Below the pieces are notes generated by a model. The model was not told where the DNA came from. It saw only the letters and a list, made by a program, of their open reading frames with translations, and did not search any database. A program made the position numbers and the translations under genes. From assembly GCF_025147485.1 (NCBI RefSeq), contig NZ_CP102263.1, forward strand, positions 124,001 to 188,000: a DNA stretch of 64,000 nucleotides. The letters are read 5' to 3'. The stretch comes from Bacteroides uniformis. GTDB taxonomy: Bacteria; Bacteroidota; Bacteroidia; Bacteroidales; Bacteroidaceae. Positions 26,910-34,550 of this stretch are shown here, piece by piece (the stretch's first letter is position 1; every line of letters begins with the position of its first letter).

Positions 26910-27560
26910 TTACAGATTCCTTAATGCACGGATGGCCTCTTTCGGGTCGGGAGCCGAGAAAACGGCATTGCCTGCCACCAGTACATCTGCTCCAGCCTCT
27001 ACCAGACGCGAACCGGTTTCCAAGTTTACGCCACCGTCCACTTCTATCAAGGCCTGCGAACCGGTAACCGTAATCAATTCACGCAATTCGCGCACTTTAT
27101 CAAGAGAATGCTCTATGAACTTTTGTCCGCCGAAGCCGGGATTTACGCTCATTATCAGCACCATGTATACATCATTAATAATATCCTTCAACAAGGACAC
27201 GGGAGTTGCCGGATTAATCGTTACTGCCGGCTGCATCCCTGCTTCGCGAATTTGCTGCACCACGCGGTGCAGATGCGGACAAGCCTCGTAATGCACATTC
27301 ATGACATGTGCTCCCAGAGCCTTCACCTCCGGAATAAACTTCTCCGGCTGTACAATCATCAGATGCACATCCAAAGGCTTCTGCGACAGTTTTGCCACAT
27401 ACTTCAGTACCGGGAATCCGAAAGAAATATTAGGGACAAACACACCGTCCATGATGTCGATATGTACCCACTCCGCCTCACTTTCGTTAATCATTTCAAT
27501 GTCTCGTGCCAGATAACCAAAATCGGCAGAGAGAATAGAAGGGGATATGATTGGTTTCAT
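26910..27560 (-). CDS. rpe: ribulose-phosphate 3-epimerase
   Basis: A 216-residue TIM-barrel enzyme of the pentose phosphate pathway that interconverts ribulose 5-phosphate and xylulose 5-phosphate. Family signatures are SPSILSADF, HIDIMDGVFVPNISFG, DVHLMI, MSVNPGFGGQKFI and EVDGGVN; the metal ligands His and Asp in these motifs are present. It is followed by comEC after 13 bp. Its upstream region holds the 11-bp phased TGCA array. Confidence 0.96.
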   Translation of the reverse strand: MKPIISPSILSADFGYLARDIEMINESEAEWVHIDIMDGVFVPNISFGFPVLKYVAKLSQKPLDVHLMIVQPEKFIPEVKALGAHVMNVHYEACPHLHRVVQQIREAGMQPAVTINPATPVSLLKDIINDVYMVLIMSVNPGFGGQKFIEHSLDKVRELRELITVTGSQALIEVDGGVNLETGSRLVEAGADVLVAGNAVFSAPDPKEAIRALRNL

Positions 27561-27597
27561 AATGTTATGTTCTAAAGTTTACGAACTTTGTTATGTA

Positions 27598-27605
27598 CAA
27601 ATATA
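27598..27605 (-). promoter_or_regulatory. -7 element of the rpe promoter
   Basis: On the minus strand a perfect TATATTTG lies 37 bp before the rpe start codon. No clear -33 is seen. The phased TGCA array begins about 45 bp upstream of it. Confidence 0.5.
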
Positions 27606-27649
27606 GAGAAAAGATTTAATTCAGCCTAACATTGGAAGTCAAAACTCTC

Positions 27650-27801
27650 ACTGCAAACTTACTGCATACCTTTTGCAGCGTCACTGCAAACGTGTTGCAG
27701 TGCTACTGCAAAGCAGTTGCAGTCACACTGCATATTAGTTGCAGCAACACTGCAAAGTGGTTTGCAGTGACGCTGCAAAACGAGTGCAGTAGTTTTGCAG
27801 T
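27650..27801. repeat. array of 14 TGCA palindromes at 11-bp steps
   Basis: TGCA occurs at 27652, 27663, 27674, 27685, 27696, 27707, 27718, 27729, 27740, 27751, 27763, 27774, 27785 and 27796, that is 12 steps of 11 bp and one of 12. The flanks mostly alternate between ACTGCAAA and GTTGCAGT, its reverse complement, so the higher-order unit is about 22 bp. The bases between the words are not conserved. The array fills most of the gap between fmt and rpe and carries no credible gene. Confidence 0.9.
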
Positions 27802-27825
27802 AGGAAGTCACTGAATGACAATCAG

Positions 27826-28797
27826 TTATTTCATCACGTATCCTTCCGTCAACCGGAAGCCGCGCAACAGTTCATCCGTTTTCAGTCTCTTCTTGCCCGG
27901 AAGCTGGAGGGAGCAGATGCCGACAAAGCCATCTTCGGCAGCAACGCGGATATAGGTCTTCCCGTCTGTCTGCAAGGTTCCGGGAGTCAGTTGATGGGAT
28001 TCCCCTATTTTCTCCGTCTCGAAGATTTTTACCACAACAGATTCTCCACCGGGTTGGACCAGCTCCGTCCAAGCGGCAGGATAGGGAGAAAGACCGCGTA
28101 TAAAATCGTAAATACGCTTCACCGGGCGGTTCCAGTCAATACGACAAGTATCTTTGAAGATTTTCGGTGCCGGACGCAGTTCACCCACGACGGCCATTTC
28201 TTCTTGAGGAATACTTTTCACTGTACCGGCAAGAATGGCATCTACGGTTTCTACCACCAGGCGACCGCCCAACAGCATCAGTTTGTCGTGGACGATACCC
28301 ACGTTGTCCGTATCGGCAATGGGTACCCGTACCTGCTGGATAACCTCACCGGTGTCAATCTCATGTTTCAGGAAGAAAGTGGTGATGCCCGTTTCCGTAT
28401 CACCATTAATCACCGCCCAGTTGATGGGGGCTGCGCCGCGATACTGCGGAAGCAGGGAAGCATGCAGGTTGAAGGTGCCCAATCGCGGCATGTTCCATAC
28501 CACCTCCGGCAACATGCGGAAAGCAACGACTATCTGCAAATCGGCCTTCCATGCACGCAACGCCTCCACAAAAGCCTCATCCTTCAGCTTCTCCGGCTGA
28601 AGAAGCGGAAGATTATGTTCCAGTGCATACTGCTTCACCGGAGAAAACTGGAGTTTATGTCCCCGTCCGGCAGGCTTGTCGGGCATCGTAATGACACCCA
28701 CCACATTGTAGCCTCCTTCTACCAGGCAACGAAGAGCCTCCACCGCAAAGTCGGGAGTACCCATATATACAATCCTCAAATTCTTCTTTTCCACCAT
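27826..28797 (-). CDS. fmt: methionyl-tRNA formyltransferase
   Basis: A 323-residue enzyme that formylates initiator Met-tRNA with 10-formyl-tetrahydrofolate. It shows RIVYMGTPDFAVEAL at the N-terminus, the catalytic segment FNLHASLLPQYRGAAPINWA (Asn, His), HEIDTGEVI with the catalytic Asp, and the C-terminal OB-like domain (about 205-323). The length is normal. It lies on the same strand as the chloride channel gene upstream and rpe downstream. Confidence 0.96.
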   Translation of the reverse strand: MVEKKNLRIVYMGTPDFAVEALRCLVEGGYNVVGVITMPDKPAGRGHKLQFSPVKQYALEHNLPLLQPEKLKDEAFVEALRAWKADLQIVVAFRMLPEVVWNMPRLGTFNLHASLLPQYRGAAPINWAVINGDTETGITTFFLKHEIDTGEVIQQVRVPIADTDNVGIVHDKLMLLGGRLVVETVDAILAGTVKSIPQEEMAVVGELRPAPKIFKDTCRIDWNRPVKRIYDFIRGLSPYPAAWTELVQPGGESVVVKIFETEKIGESHQLTPGTLQTDGKTYIRVAAEDGFVGICSLQLPGKKRLKTDELLRGFRLTEGYVMK

Positions 28798-28800
28798 TTC

Positions 28801-28961
28801 ATTTACAGTTTACCATTTACAATGTACCATTTGCGAGGCAGCTCATTTGCCCATTTACAATTTACCATTTACAATGTACGAAGCATCTTCTTTGCGATTT
28901 ACAATGCCCCATCACCCCGAACGGCAAATAGTAACTTGTAAATAGTAAAATAGTAAATACC
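28801..28961. repeat. degenerate heptamer repeats between clc and fmt
   Basis: Units close to ATTTACA, ATTTACC and ATGTACC follow at 7-bp steps. A 28-bp block of four units (28801-28828) recurs 52 bp further on (28853-28880). At 28926-28960 inverted units (AAATAGT) appear. The block covers most of the gap between the clc stop and the fmt start and has no gene. Confidence 0.6.
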
Positions 28962-28970
28962 AAAAAGTCC

Positions 28971-30761
28971 TCAGTCTTCCGAAAAATGTACCAATACTTC
29001 ACGGTACGAGTTGAATATCTTCGACTTGGACACGAAGCCCAAGTATTTGTTTTCCGCATCCACCACCGGCAGATTCCACGCCTTCGTATCATCAAAGGTA
29101 CGCATCACCCGCTCCATACTGTCCGTATCATACAGACGTGCCGGAGCCGAAGTCATCAGTTTTCCCACCGTAAAGCGATGATATAACTCCTGGCGGAACA
29201 TAATGTTCCGGATATCGTCCAACAAGACAATGCCAATCAGCACCCCTTCCTTATCCGTCACGGGAAAGACATTGCGATGCGAGGCAGAAATGGCCTTTAC
29301 CAGTTCGCCCAAATCCATTTCGGGATGCACGGTCACAAAATCCTTTTCCACCACATTCTCCATCTTCATCAGGGTAAGGATGGCCTTGTCCTTATGGTGC
29401 GTCAACAGTTCTCCTTTCTTGGCCAAACGCATGGAATAGATACTATGAGGCTCGAACATGATGATGGTAAGATAAGAACTGACGGAAACAATCATCAGTG
29501 GCAGAAACAGGTCGTATCCTCCCGTAAGCTCGGCTATGAGGAACACGCCGGTCAGCGGAGCGTGCATGACCCCACTCATGACCCCCGCCATTCCCATCAA
29601 GGCAAAGTTCTTCTCGGGCAGATAAGCCGTCATCTCTATTTCATTGCTGAAATGTGAAAAGACAAAACCGGCAATACAACCCAGATACAACGAAGGTGCG
29701 AAGATACCGCCGCAACCGCCCCCGCCATTCGTGGCACTCGAGGCAAAGACCTTGAACAGAATAATCAGTATGAGGTATATCAGCAACAGATTGCCGTGCC
29801 CGTAGAAGAAGGAATTATTCATCACCGTGTCCCATTCGGCATTGCTCATCCCATTCAGCAACAATTCTATCGTATCGTAACCTTCGCCATACAACGGTGG
29901 GAAAAGGAATATCAGGATACTCAGCATGGCACCGCCCATTATCAGTTTCTTATAGGGAGTTCTCAACCTTCCGAACACGCCTTCCACAGAGTTCATGGCC
30001 CGGGTAAAATAAAGGGAAACCAATCCGCAGAAGATACCCAGCATAATGACATACGGAATACGCTCCAGTTCGAAAGCTTGGTCCAGATGGAATTTGAACA
30101 TGGCATCCGTACCCGTCACGATATAGGAAACAGTTGCAGCCGTCACCGCAGATATCAGCAACGGCAACAAGGAGGACATTGTCAAATCTATCATCAGTAC
30201 CTCCAGCGTAAATACCAGACCGGCAATCGGCGCCTTGAAAATGCCTGCAACCGCACCGGCAGCACCACATCCCACCAATAGCATCAGCGTACGATGCTCC
30301 ATCTTGAAGATGGTTCCCAGATTGGAACCGATAGCCGAACCCGTCAGCACAATAGGCGCCTCCGCCCCGACCGAACCACCGAAACCGATGGTAATGGAAC
30401 TGGCTATGATGGACGACCAAGTGTTATGCCGTTTGATGCGTCCCTGCCGCCGCGAGATGGCGTATAGGATTTTGGTAACACCATGACTGATGTCGTCCTT
30501 CACCACGTAGCGGACAAACAATCCGGTCAGGAAGATACCCACTACCGGATAGACCAGATAAAGGTAGTTGGCTTCCGTCGCATTGAAATTATCCGTCAGG
30601 AAGTTCTGTATCCAGTGTATGATGACTTTCAGTATCAGTGCGGCGAATGCCGTAAAGATACCTACAAGAAAACTGAGAATCAGTATGAACCGCTTTTCCT
30701 TGATATTCTTTTCGCGCCATATGATGAAGCGCTGCAACAAACTCCTCTTGTCCTCTGCCAT
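28971..30761 (-). CDS. ClC-type chloride channel or H+/Cl- antiporter with CBS pair
   Basis: A 596-residue inner-membrane protein. About 11 hydrophobic segments cover residues 20-440. ClC signatures are GFGGSVGAEAPIVLTGSAIG (with the gating Glu), AGIFKAPIAGLVFTLE and GGGGCGGIFAPSLYLGC. The C-terminus (about 450-590) is a pair of CBS domains (MDLGELVKAISASHRNVFPV; DTDSMERVMRTFDDTKAWNL) that may bind nucleotides. The gating Glu is kept, which favours a transporter over a pure channel. The tsaC gene lies 8 bp upstream on the same strand. Confidence 0.94.
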   Translation of the reverse strand: MAEDKRSLLQRFIIWREKNIKEKRFILILSFLVGIFTAFAALILKVIIHWIQNFLTDNFNATEANYLYLVYPVVGIFLTGLFVRYVVKDDISHGVTKILYAISRRQGRIKRHNTWSSIIASSITIGFGGSVGAEAPIVLTGSAIGSNLGTIFKMEHRTLMLLVGCGAAGAVAGIFKAPIAGLVFTLEVLMIDLTMSSLLPLLISAVTAATVSYIVTGTDAMFKFHLDQAFELERIPYVIMLGIFCGLVSLYFTRAMNSVEGVFGRLRTPYKKLIMGGAMLSILIFLFPPLYGEGYDTIELLLNGMSNAEWDTVMNNSFFYGHGNLLLIYLILIILFKVFASSATNGGGGCGGIFAPSLYLGCIAGFVFSHFSNEIEMTAYLPEKNFALMGMAGVMSGVMHAPLTGVFLIAELTGGYDLFLPLMIVSVSSYLTIIMFEPHSIYSMRLAKKGELLTHHKDKAILTLMKMENVVEKDFVTVHPEMDLGELVKAISASHRNVFPVTDKEGVLIGIVLLDDIRNIMFRQELYHRFTVGKLMTSAPARLYDTDSMERVMRTFDDTKAWNLPVVDAENKYLGFVSKSKIFNSYREVLVHFSED

Positions 30762-30769
30762 TTTTCCTT

Positions 30770-31333
30770 TTATTCGCGAATAATCTTAATGACTCCGCCC
30801 TTGCCCAACTTGATGATACTGGACGGTTTCGGGCGTCCCGTTTCCTCCTGGCGGTATCCTACTATATAATCCACCGCAGACTTGATGTCTTCACTTATTT
30901 CACTGAAGTTACCGGGAGACGGTTGCCCGCTGACATTGGCAGAAGTAGAGACTATCGCCTTGCGGAACTGCTGACAAAGCCGTTTTGAAAATGCCTCACT
31001 GGTGACACGGATACCTACACTACCATCTTCGGCAAGCAAGTTAGGAGCCAGATTACGCGCTCCGGAATAAATTATGGTAAGGGGCTTGTCAGCCAGTTCT
31101 ATCAAATCCCAGGCAACCTCCGGAACATCCTGCACATAGAAATCCACCTTTACCGGAGAATCTACCAATACCAGCATCGCCTTACTGTCAGAGCGTTGCT
31201 TGATTTCATATACACGGCGCACCGCTTCTTCATTGGTAGCGTCACAACCTATACCCCAAATCGTATCTGTCGGATACAGAATTACCCCGCCCTCGCTCAT
31301 TACCTGGCAGGCTTTTTTGATGTCTTCTATCAT
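30770..31333 (-). CDS. tsaC: L-threonylcarbamoyladenylate synthase (Sua5/YrdC family)
   Basis: A 187-residue enzyme that makes threonylcarbamoyl-AMP from Thr, bicarbonate and ATP for t6A tRNA modification. It shows YPTDTIWGIGCDATNEEAV, the KQRSDSKAM segment (usual KxR...K/S motif) and a C-terminal STSANVSGQPSP. I chose the ATG at 31331-31333, which gives the usual MIEDIKKACQ start; a GTG 30 bp upstream also is in frame. The clc gene follows after 8 bp. Confidence 0.93.
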   Translation of the reverse strand: MIEDIKKACQVMSEGGVILYPTDTIWGIGCDATNEEAVRRVYEIKQRSDSKAMLVLVDSPVKVDFYVQDVPEVAWDLIELADKPLTIIYSGARNLAPNLLAEDGSVGIRVTSEAFSKRLCQQFRKAIVSTSANVSGQPSPGNFSEISEDIKSAVDYIVGYRQEETGRPKPSSIIKLGKGGVIKIIRE

Positions 31334-31364
31334 TTCTTGATATATAAGTTCACGGATTAACACG

Positions 31365-31381
31365 CAAAAATAGTATTTTTG
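31365..31381. promoter_or_regulatory. 17-bp palindrome made of two divergent -7 elements
   Basis: CAAAAATAGTATTTTTG is a perfect palindrome with a central G. Its right half, TATTTTTG (31374-31381), is a plus-strand -7 element for the thioesterase gene; its left half is the same word on the minus strand for tsaC (31365-31372). A minus-strand -33 TTTG is at 31395-31398, 22 bp away. The two promoters would compete for the same site. Confidence 0.6.
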
Positions 31382-31413
31382 CAGCGATTATAAACAAAGT
31401 TTAAGAGAAAACA

Positions 31414-31848
31414 ATGGAAGAAATTCAATTTAACCACACCCTGCCCATACAACTACGCTTCAATGACGTCGACAAATTCGGCCATGTAAACAACACTGTT
31501 TACTTCTCTTTTTATGATTTAGGAAAAACGGAATATTTCGCTTCCGTATGCCCGGATGTAGATTGGGAAAAGGATGGTATCGTTGTCGTCCATATTGAAG
31601 CAAACTTCCTCGCACAGATTTATGGTTCGGACCATATCGCCGTGCAAACTGCCGTCACTGAGATAGGAACCAAAAGCTTCCACCTCGCCCAACGGGTCAT
31701 TGATACGGAAACCCAAGAAGTAAAATGCGTATGTACCTCCGTCATGGTAGCCTTCGACCTCGCCAAACACGAGTCCAAGCCACTGGAAGAAAAATGGATT
31801 GAAGCAATCTGCAAATATGAGGGAAAAGATTTGAAGAAAAAGAAATAA
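31414..31848 (+). CDS. acyl-CoA thioesterase, hot-dog fold
   Basis: A 144-residue protein of the 4-hydroxybenzoyl-CoA thioesterase/YbgC-like type. The N-terminal LRFNDVDKFGHVNNTVYFSF has the Asp and the HVNN motif of the active site. It would hydrolyse an acyl-CoA or acyl-ACP; the substrate is not known. Its 3' end overlaps the promoter of the next gene. Confidence 0.9.
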   Translation: MEEIQFNHTLPIQLRFNDVDKFGHVNNTVYFSFYDLGKTEYFASVCPDVDWEKDGIVVVHIEANFLAQIYGSDHIAVQTAVTEIGTKSFHLAQRVIDTETQEVKCVCTSVMVAFDLAKHESKPLEEKWIEAICKYEGKDLKKKK

Positions 31849-31861
31849 AATCCTATATTTG
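31830..31861 (+). promoter_or_regulatory. promoter of the XylR-like regulator gene
   Basis: TTTG (31830-31833), a 20-bp spacer and the perfect -7 element TATATTTG (31854-31861). The -33 part lies inside the thioesterase gene; transcription would start near 31868, about 48 nt before the ATG. Confidence 0.75.
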
Positions 31862-31885
31862 TCAATTAAGCTAACATTTGTATAA

Positions 31886-31900
31886 GTAACAATCAGTTAC
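31886..31900. promoter_or_regulatory. inverted repeat in the leader of the regulator gene
   Basis: GTAAC and GTTAC flank a 5-bp centre. The site lies just after the predicted transcription start and could be an operator for autoregulation. It differs from the direct repeats upstream of the ROK and PI-PLC genes. Confidence 0.35.
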
Positions 31901-31915
31901 ATTTAGTCAACTGCT

Positions 31916-33088
31916 ATGATTCGATTGATATTATTGACCGATTTTACAGAGTCCTTTTCGTACAATCTGCTAAAGGGGGTATTGGCCTATTCCAAAAGCC
32001 ATGAGCCATGGGTAGTATGCCGTATGCCACCCTCCTACAAAAACAGTCATGGTATAGAAGGAGTCTTGAAATGGGCAAAGACATGGCATGCAGATGCAAT
32101 CATCGGCAGATTTGACAATGATGACAACGTGGAGCTATTCCGTGAAAACGGAATTATCGCATTGGCCCAGGATTATAAATCAAGGTTCAGCAATATTCCA
32201 AACATCACCGGCGATTACCGCAAGACCGGCAGAATGGCAGCAGAGTTTTTTCTGAGTAAAGGCTTTCAGAACTTCGCATTCTATGGTTATCGCGATACGG
32301 TATGGTCACAAGAACGTTGCGAGGGTTTCTATGAATGTATAGCAGCCCAAGGGTTTGGAAACAATTTCTATTCTTATCAGGACCAATCCCTTGATGACTT
32401 ATGGTTTTATGAAGCACCGCCCCTGCTCAACTGGTTAAAGTCATTGCCACAACCTACGGCACTCATGGCTTGCGATGACAATCAAGGTAACCGCATTACG
32501 GAAATCTGTAAAGTCAACAACATCAGAGTGCCCGACAAGATAGCAATATTAGGAGTCGACAATGATGAGATTATATGCAATCTTTCAGACCCTCCCCTAT
32601 CCAGTATCAGCCAAAACATTGTAAGAGGCGGATTTGAGGCAGCTGCCCTCATAGAACATCTATTGAATGATGAGGAGGCCACTTATCAGGACGTAGTGCT
32701 CCAACCAGTTAATATAATCAACCGGCTTTCGACCGACTTCTATTCTACCACCGATGCCCATATCCAAACCGCTCTGAAATATATCCATCAGAATATAGCA
32801 GCTGATATCACTGTATCGGATATAGTGAAACAAGTACCATTATCACGCCGTTTATTGGAGATTCGCTTCAAGCAAGTCACCCAGCAATCCATCCACAAAT
32901 ACATCTTCAACCTTAGGATGGAACGCTTTGCCCAATTGCTGTTGGCCAGTGATGCTCCGATTGCAGATGTGGCGGAACAAGTCGGAATAAACAATCTGAA
33001 GAACTTGTCCCGCCAATTCAAAGCTTTGAAGAAAGTCTCTCCCAATGAATATCGGAAAGAGTACCAGACAAAGAGTTACCAGCGCTGA
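31916..33088 (+). CDS. XylR-like transcriptional regulator (periplasmic-binding-like sensor plus AraC HTH)
   Basis: A 390-residue regulator. Residues about 1-270 form a LacI/PBP1-like ligand-binding domain (ITGDYRKTGRMAAEFFLSKG, IAILGVDNDEIICNLSDPPL). Residues about 280-385 are an AraC-type double helix-turn-helix (VPLSRRLLEIRFKQV; VAEQVGINNLKNLSRQFK; SPNEYRKE). The length and layout match E. coli XylR (392 residues). Such regulators bind a sugar and activate from direct repeats two helical turns apart. Its stop is 1 bp from the convergent stop of the last enzyme gene of the utilization locus, so it is the likely local regulator. The sugar it senses cannot be read. Confidence 0.9.
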   Translation: MIRLILLTDFTESFSYNLLKGVLAYSKSHEPWVVCRMPPSYKNSHGIEGVLKWAKTWHADAIIGRFDNDDNVELFRENGIIALAQDYKSRFSNIPNITGDYRKTGRMAAEFFLSKGFQNFAFYGYRDTVWSQERCEGFYECIAAQGFGNNFYSYQDQSLDDLWFYEAPPLLNWLKSLPQPTALMACDDNQGNRITEICKVNNIRVPDKIAILGVDNDEIICNLSDPPLSSISQNIVRGGFEAAALIEHLLNDEEATYQDVVLQPVNIINRLSTDFYSTTDAHIQTALKYIHQNIAADITVSDIVKQVPLSRRLLEIRFKQVTQQSIHKYIFNLRMERFAQLLLASDAPIADVAEQVGINNLKNLSRQFKALKKVSPNEYRKEYQTKSYQR

Positions 33089-33089
33089 T

Positions 33090-34538
33090 TTAATCCGGTA
33101 CAAACAACATGGTATCAGGTAACACGGTTTCCAGAACATTCCGTCCCGAATACCCGACTTCCAATTCCTGGCCCATGTAATCTTCGAAATACAGCAGATG
33201 CAACTCGTGGTACCCTGCTTCGAGAGCGACTTTCCCTTCGGCACGGCGTCCGCTGTGTCCACCGTCGTTATCAACAATCAATTTACCGTCTATGTATAGT
33301 TTAGAACCATCATCGGAAAAAGTATAGAAACGGTATACTCCCCTTTCTGGAATTTTCACCAACGTACGGAAATCATAAGCAAAATGATCAGGGACGGCTA
33401 CTTCTTCAATCGAGAAGTTCTTCATCACCCCTTCCTTCACTTTATTGCAGGCGGCAATATCGGCAACACGTTTACATTTGCCTTCATAATAGGTATATGC
33501 CACGCCCTGCTTCTTGGGAGAAGTTCCCGTAGCCGGCAAATAAGCCATACTCTGCTCCTCATCCGAATTCAGACCTGAAGGGTAATAGTAGGCAGCCTCC
33601 CTTCCCGAAGGAGTGGAAATCCATGTGTCAAATTTGAATTGGTCTTCGTACAGTTCAATGATACGGGCTCCTCTCGTCAACTCTCCATACGCATCCGCAC
33701 CGGTCACCCGTCCGTATCCCAATGCAATACCTTTATCTATTCCTATAAAATCGTTATCATGGTCATGTCCTACAAATACTCCCATTACATCCCTCATGTC
33801 AAGGAAGGAAGCAAACATACCAGAATTGATATTAGCAGAGGCAACTCCACCTTCTTTGTCATTGCCATAAGTTTTCCCGTCACCTCTGATTTCGTTGTAT
33901 TCAATCAGCGGAATATGGAAAAAGGCCAAAGCAGGAACGGGATTACCACCGTTCTTCTCTGCAAAGTGTTTACTTTGCTTTCTGTACCATTCTATTTGGT
34001 CGAAATGAATCCAGTCGTAAGCACCATAGATTTTATTAGGCTGATAGTCGTTGGAATCCATGCAATAGAGCAATGCCTCTACCTGGTCCTTCTTCTCCGG
34101 ACTATAAATAGAAATCACACAATTACCACATCCCATAATATCTTCAGGGCCTTTTGCCCCCACATAGTAGGGAGACTTCAAGAGGAAATCATAGATTTCA
34201 TTGCGCGTCAAGTATTCTGCATCATGGTTTCCCATCATCACCACAAAAGGCATCTTGGCTTCATTGAAAATATCCACTACACTTTTCCATCCATCCATAG
34301 CAGGGTCATCGGTCACCACATCCCCACTCAGTATAGCAATGTCCGGATGTTCGGCTGCCAGGACAGCACGGATAGTAGCTGCCGTTTCGGCACACTTTGC
34401 AGAACCCGGCATCCAGTGCAAATCTGTAAACTGTGCTACTACAAACCTGCCATCCTTAAAAAAGAATTGCTTCTGCGCAAAAGCCGTTACCGGCATACAG
34501 CCCAACAGTACAACTAAAAGAACAACTATTTTCTTCAT
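33090..34538 (-). CDS. secreted metallophosphoesterase with C-terminal PA14 domain
   Basis: A 482-residue secreted protein with a signal peptide (about 1-21, ending AFAQ). The calcineurin-like phosphoesterase domain (about 25-325) has FTDLHW, LSGDVVTDD, GNHDAEY and GHDHDND, the metal-binding motifs. Residues about 345-475 are a PA14 domain (DDGSKLYIDGKLI, YFEDYMGQELEVGY), clearly related to the PA14 domain at the end of the GH92 enzyme in this locus. The role is inferred as removing phosphate or cleaving a phosphodiester on a glycan held by the PA14 domain. It is the last gene of the locus and ends 1 bp from the regulator gene. Confidence 0.88.
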   Translation of the reverse strand: MKKIVVLLVVLLGCMPVTAFAQKQFFFKDGRFVVAQFTDLHWMPGSAKCAETAATIRAVLAAEHPDIAILSGDVVTDDPAMDGWKSVVDIFNEAKMPFVVMMGNHDAEYLTRNEIYDFLLKSPYYVGAKGPEDIMGCGNCVISIYSPEKKDQVEALLYCMDSNDYQPNKIYGAYDWIHFDQIEWYRKQSKHFAEKNGGNPVPALAFFHIPLIEYNEIRGDGKTYGNDKEGGVASANINSGMFASFLDMRDVMGVFVGHDHDNDFIGIDKGIALGYGRVTGADAYGELTRGARIIELYEDQFKFDTWISTPSGREAAYYYPSGLNSDEEQSMAYLPATGTSPKKQGVAYTYYEGKCKRVADIAACNKVKEGVMKNFSIEEVAVPDHFAYDFRTLVKIPERGVYRFYTFSDDGSKLYIDGKLIVDNDGGHSGRRAEGKVALEAGYHELHLLYFEDYMGQELEVGYSGRNVLETVLPDTMLFVPD

Positions 34539-34550
34539 AATTTCTTGAGA

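Noticed and set aside
27650..27801. CRISPR array
   Set aside because: The repeated word is 4-8 bp with 11-bp steps. CRISPR repeats are 23 bp or longer with unique spacers of about 30 bp, and no cas genes are in the window.
27632..27814. 60-codon open frame across the TGCA array
   Set aside because: Its sequence is only the translation of the periodic words (repeated Leu/Thr/Cys/Ala patterns); there is no promoter or ribosome site for it and the array structure explains the open frame.
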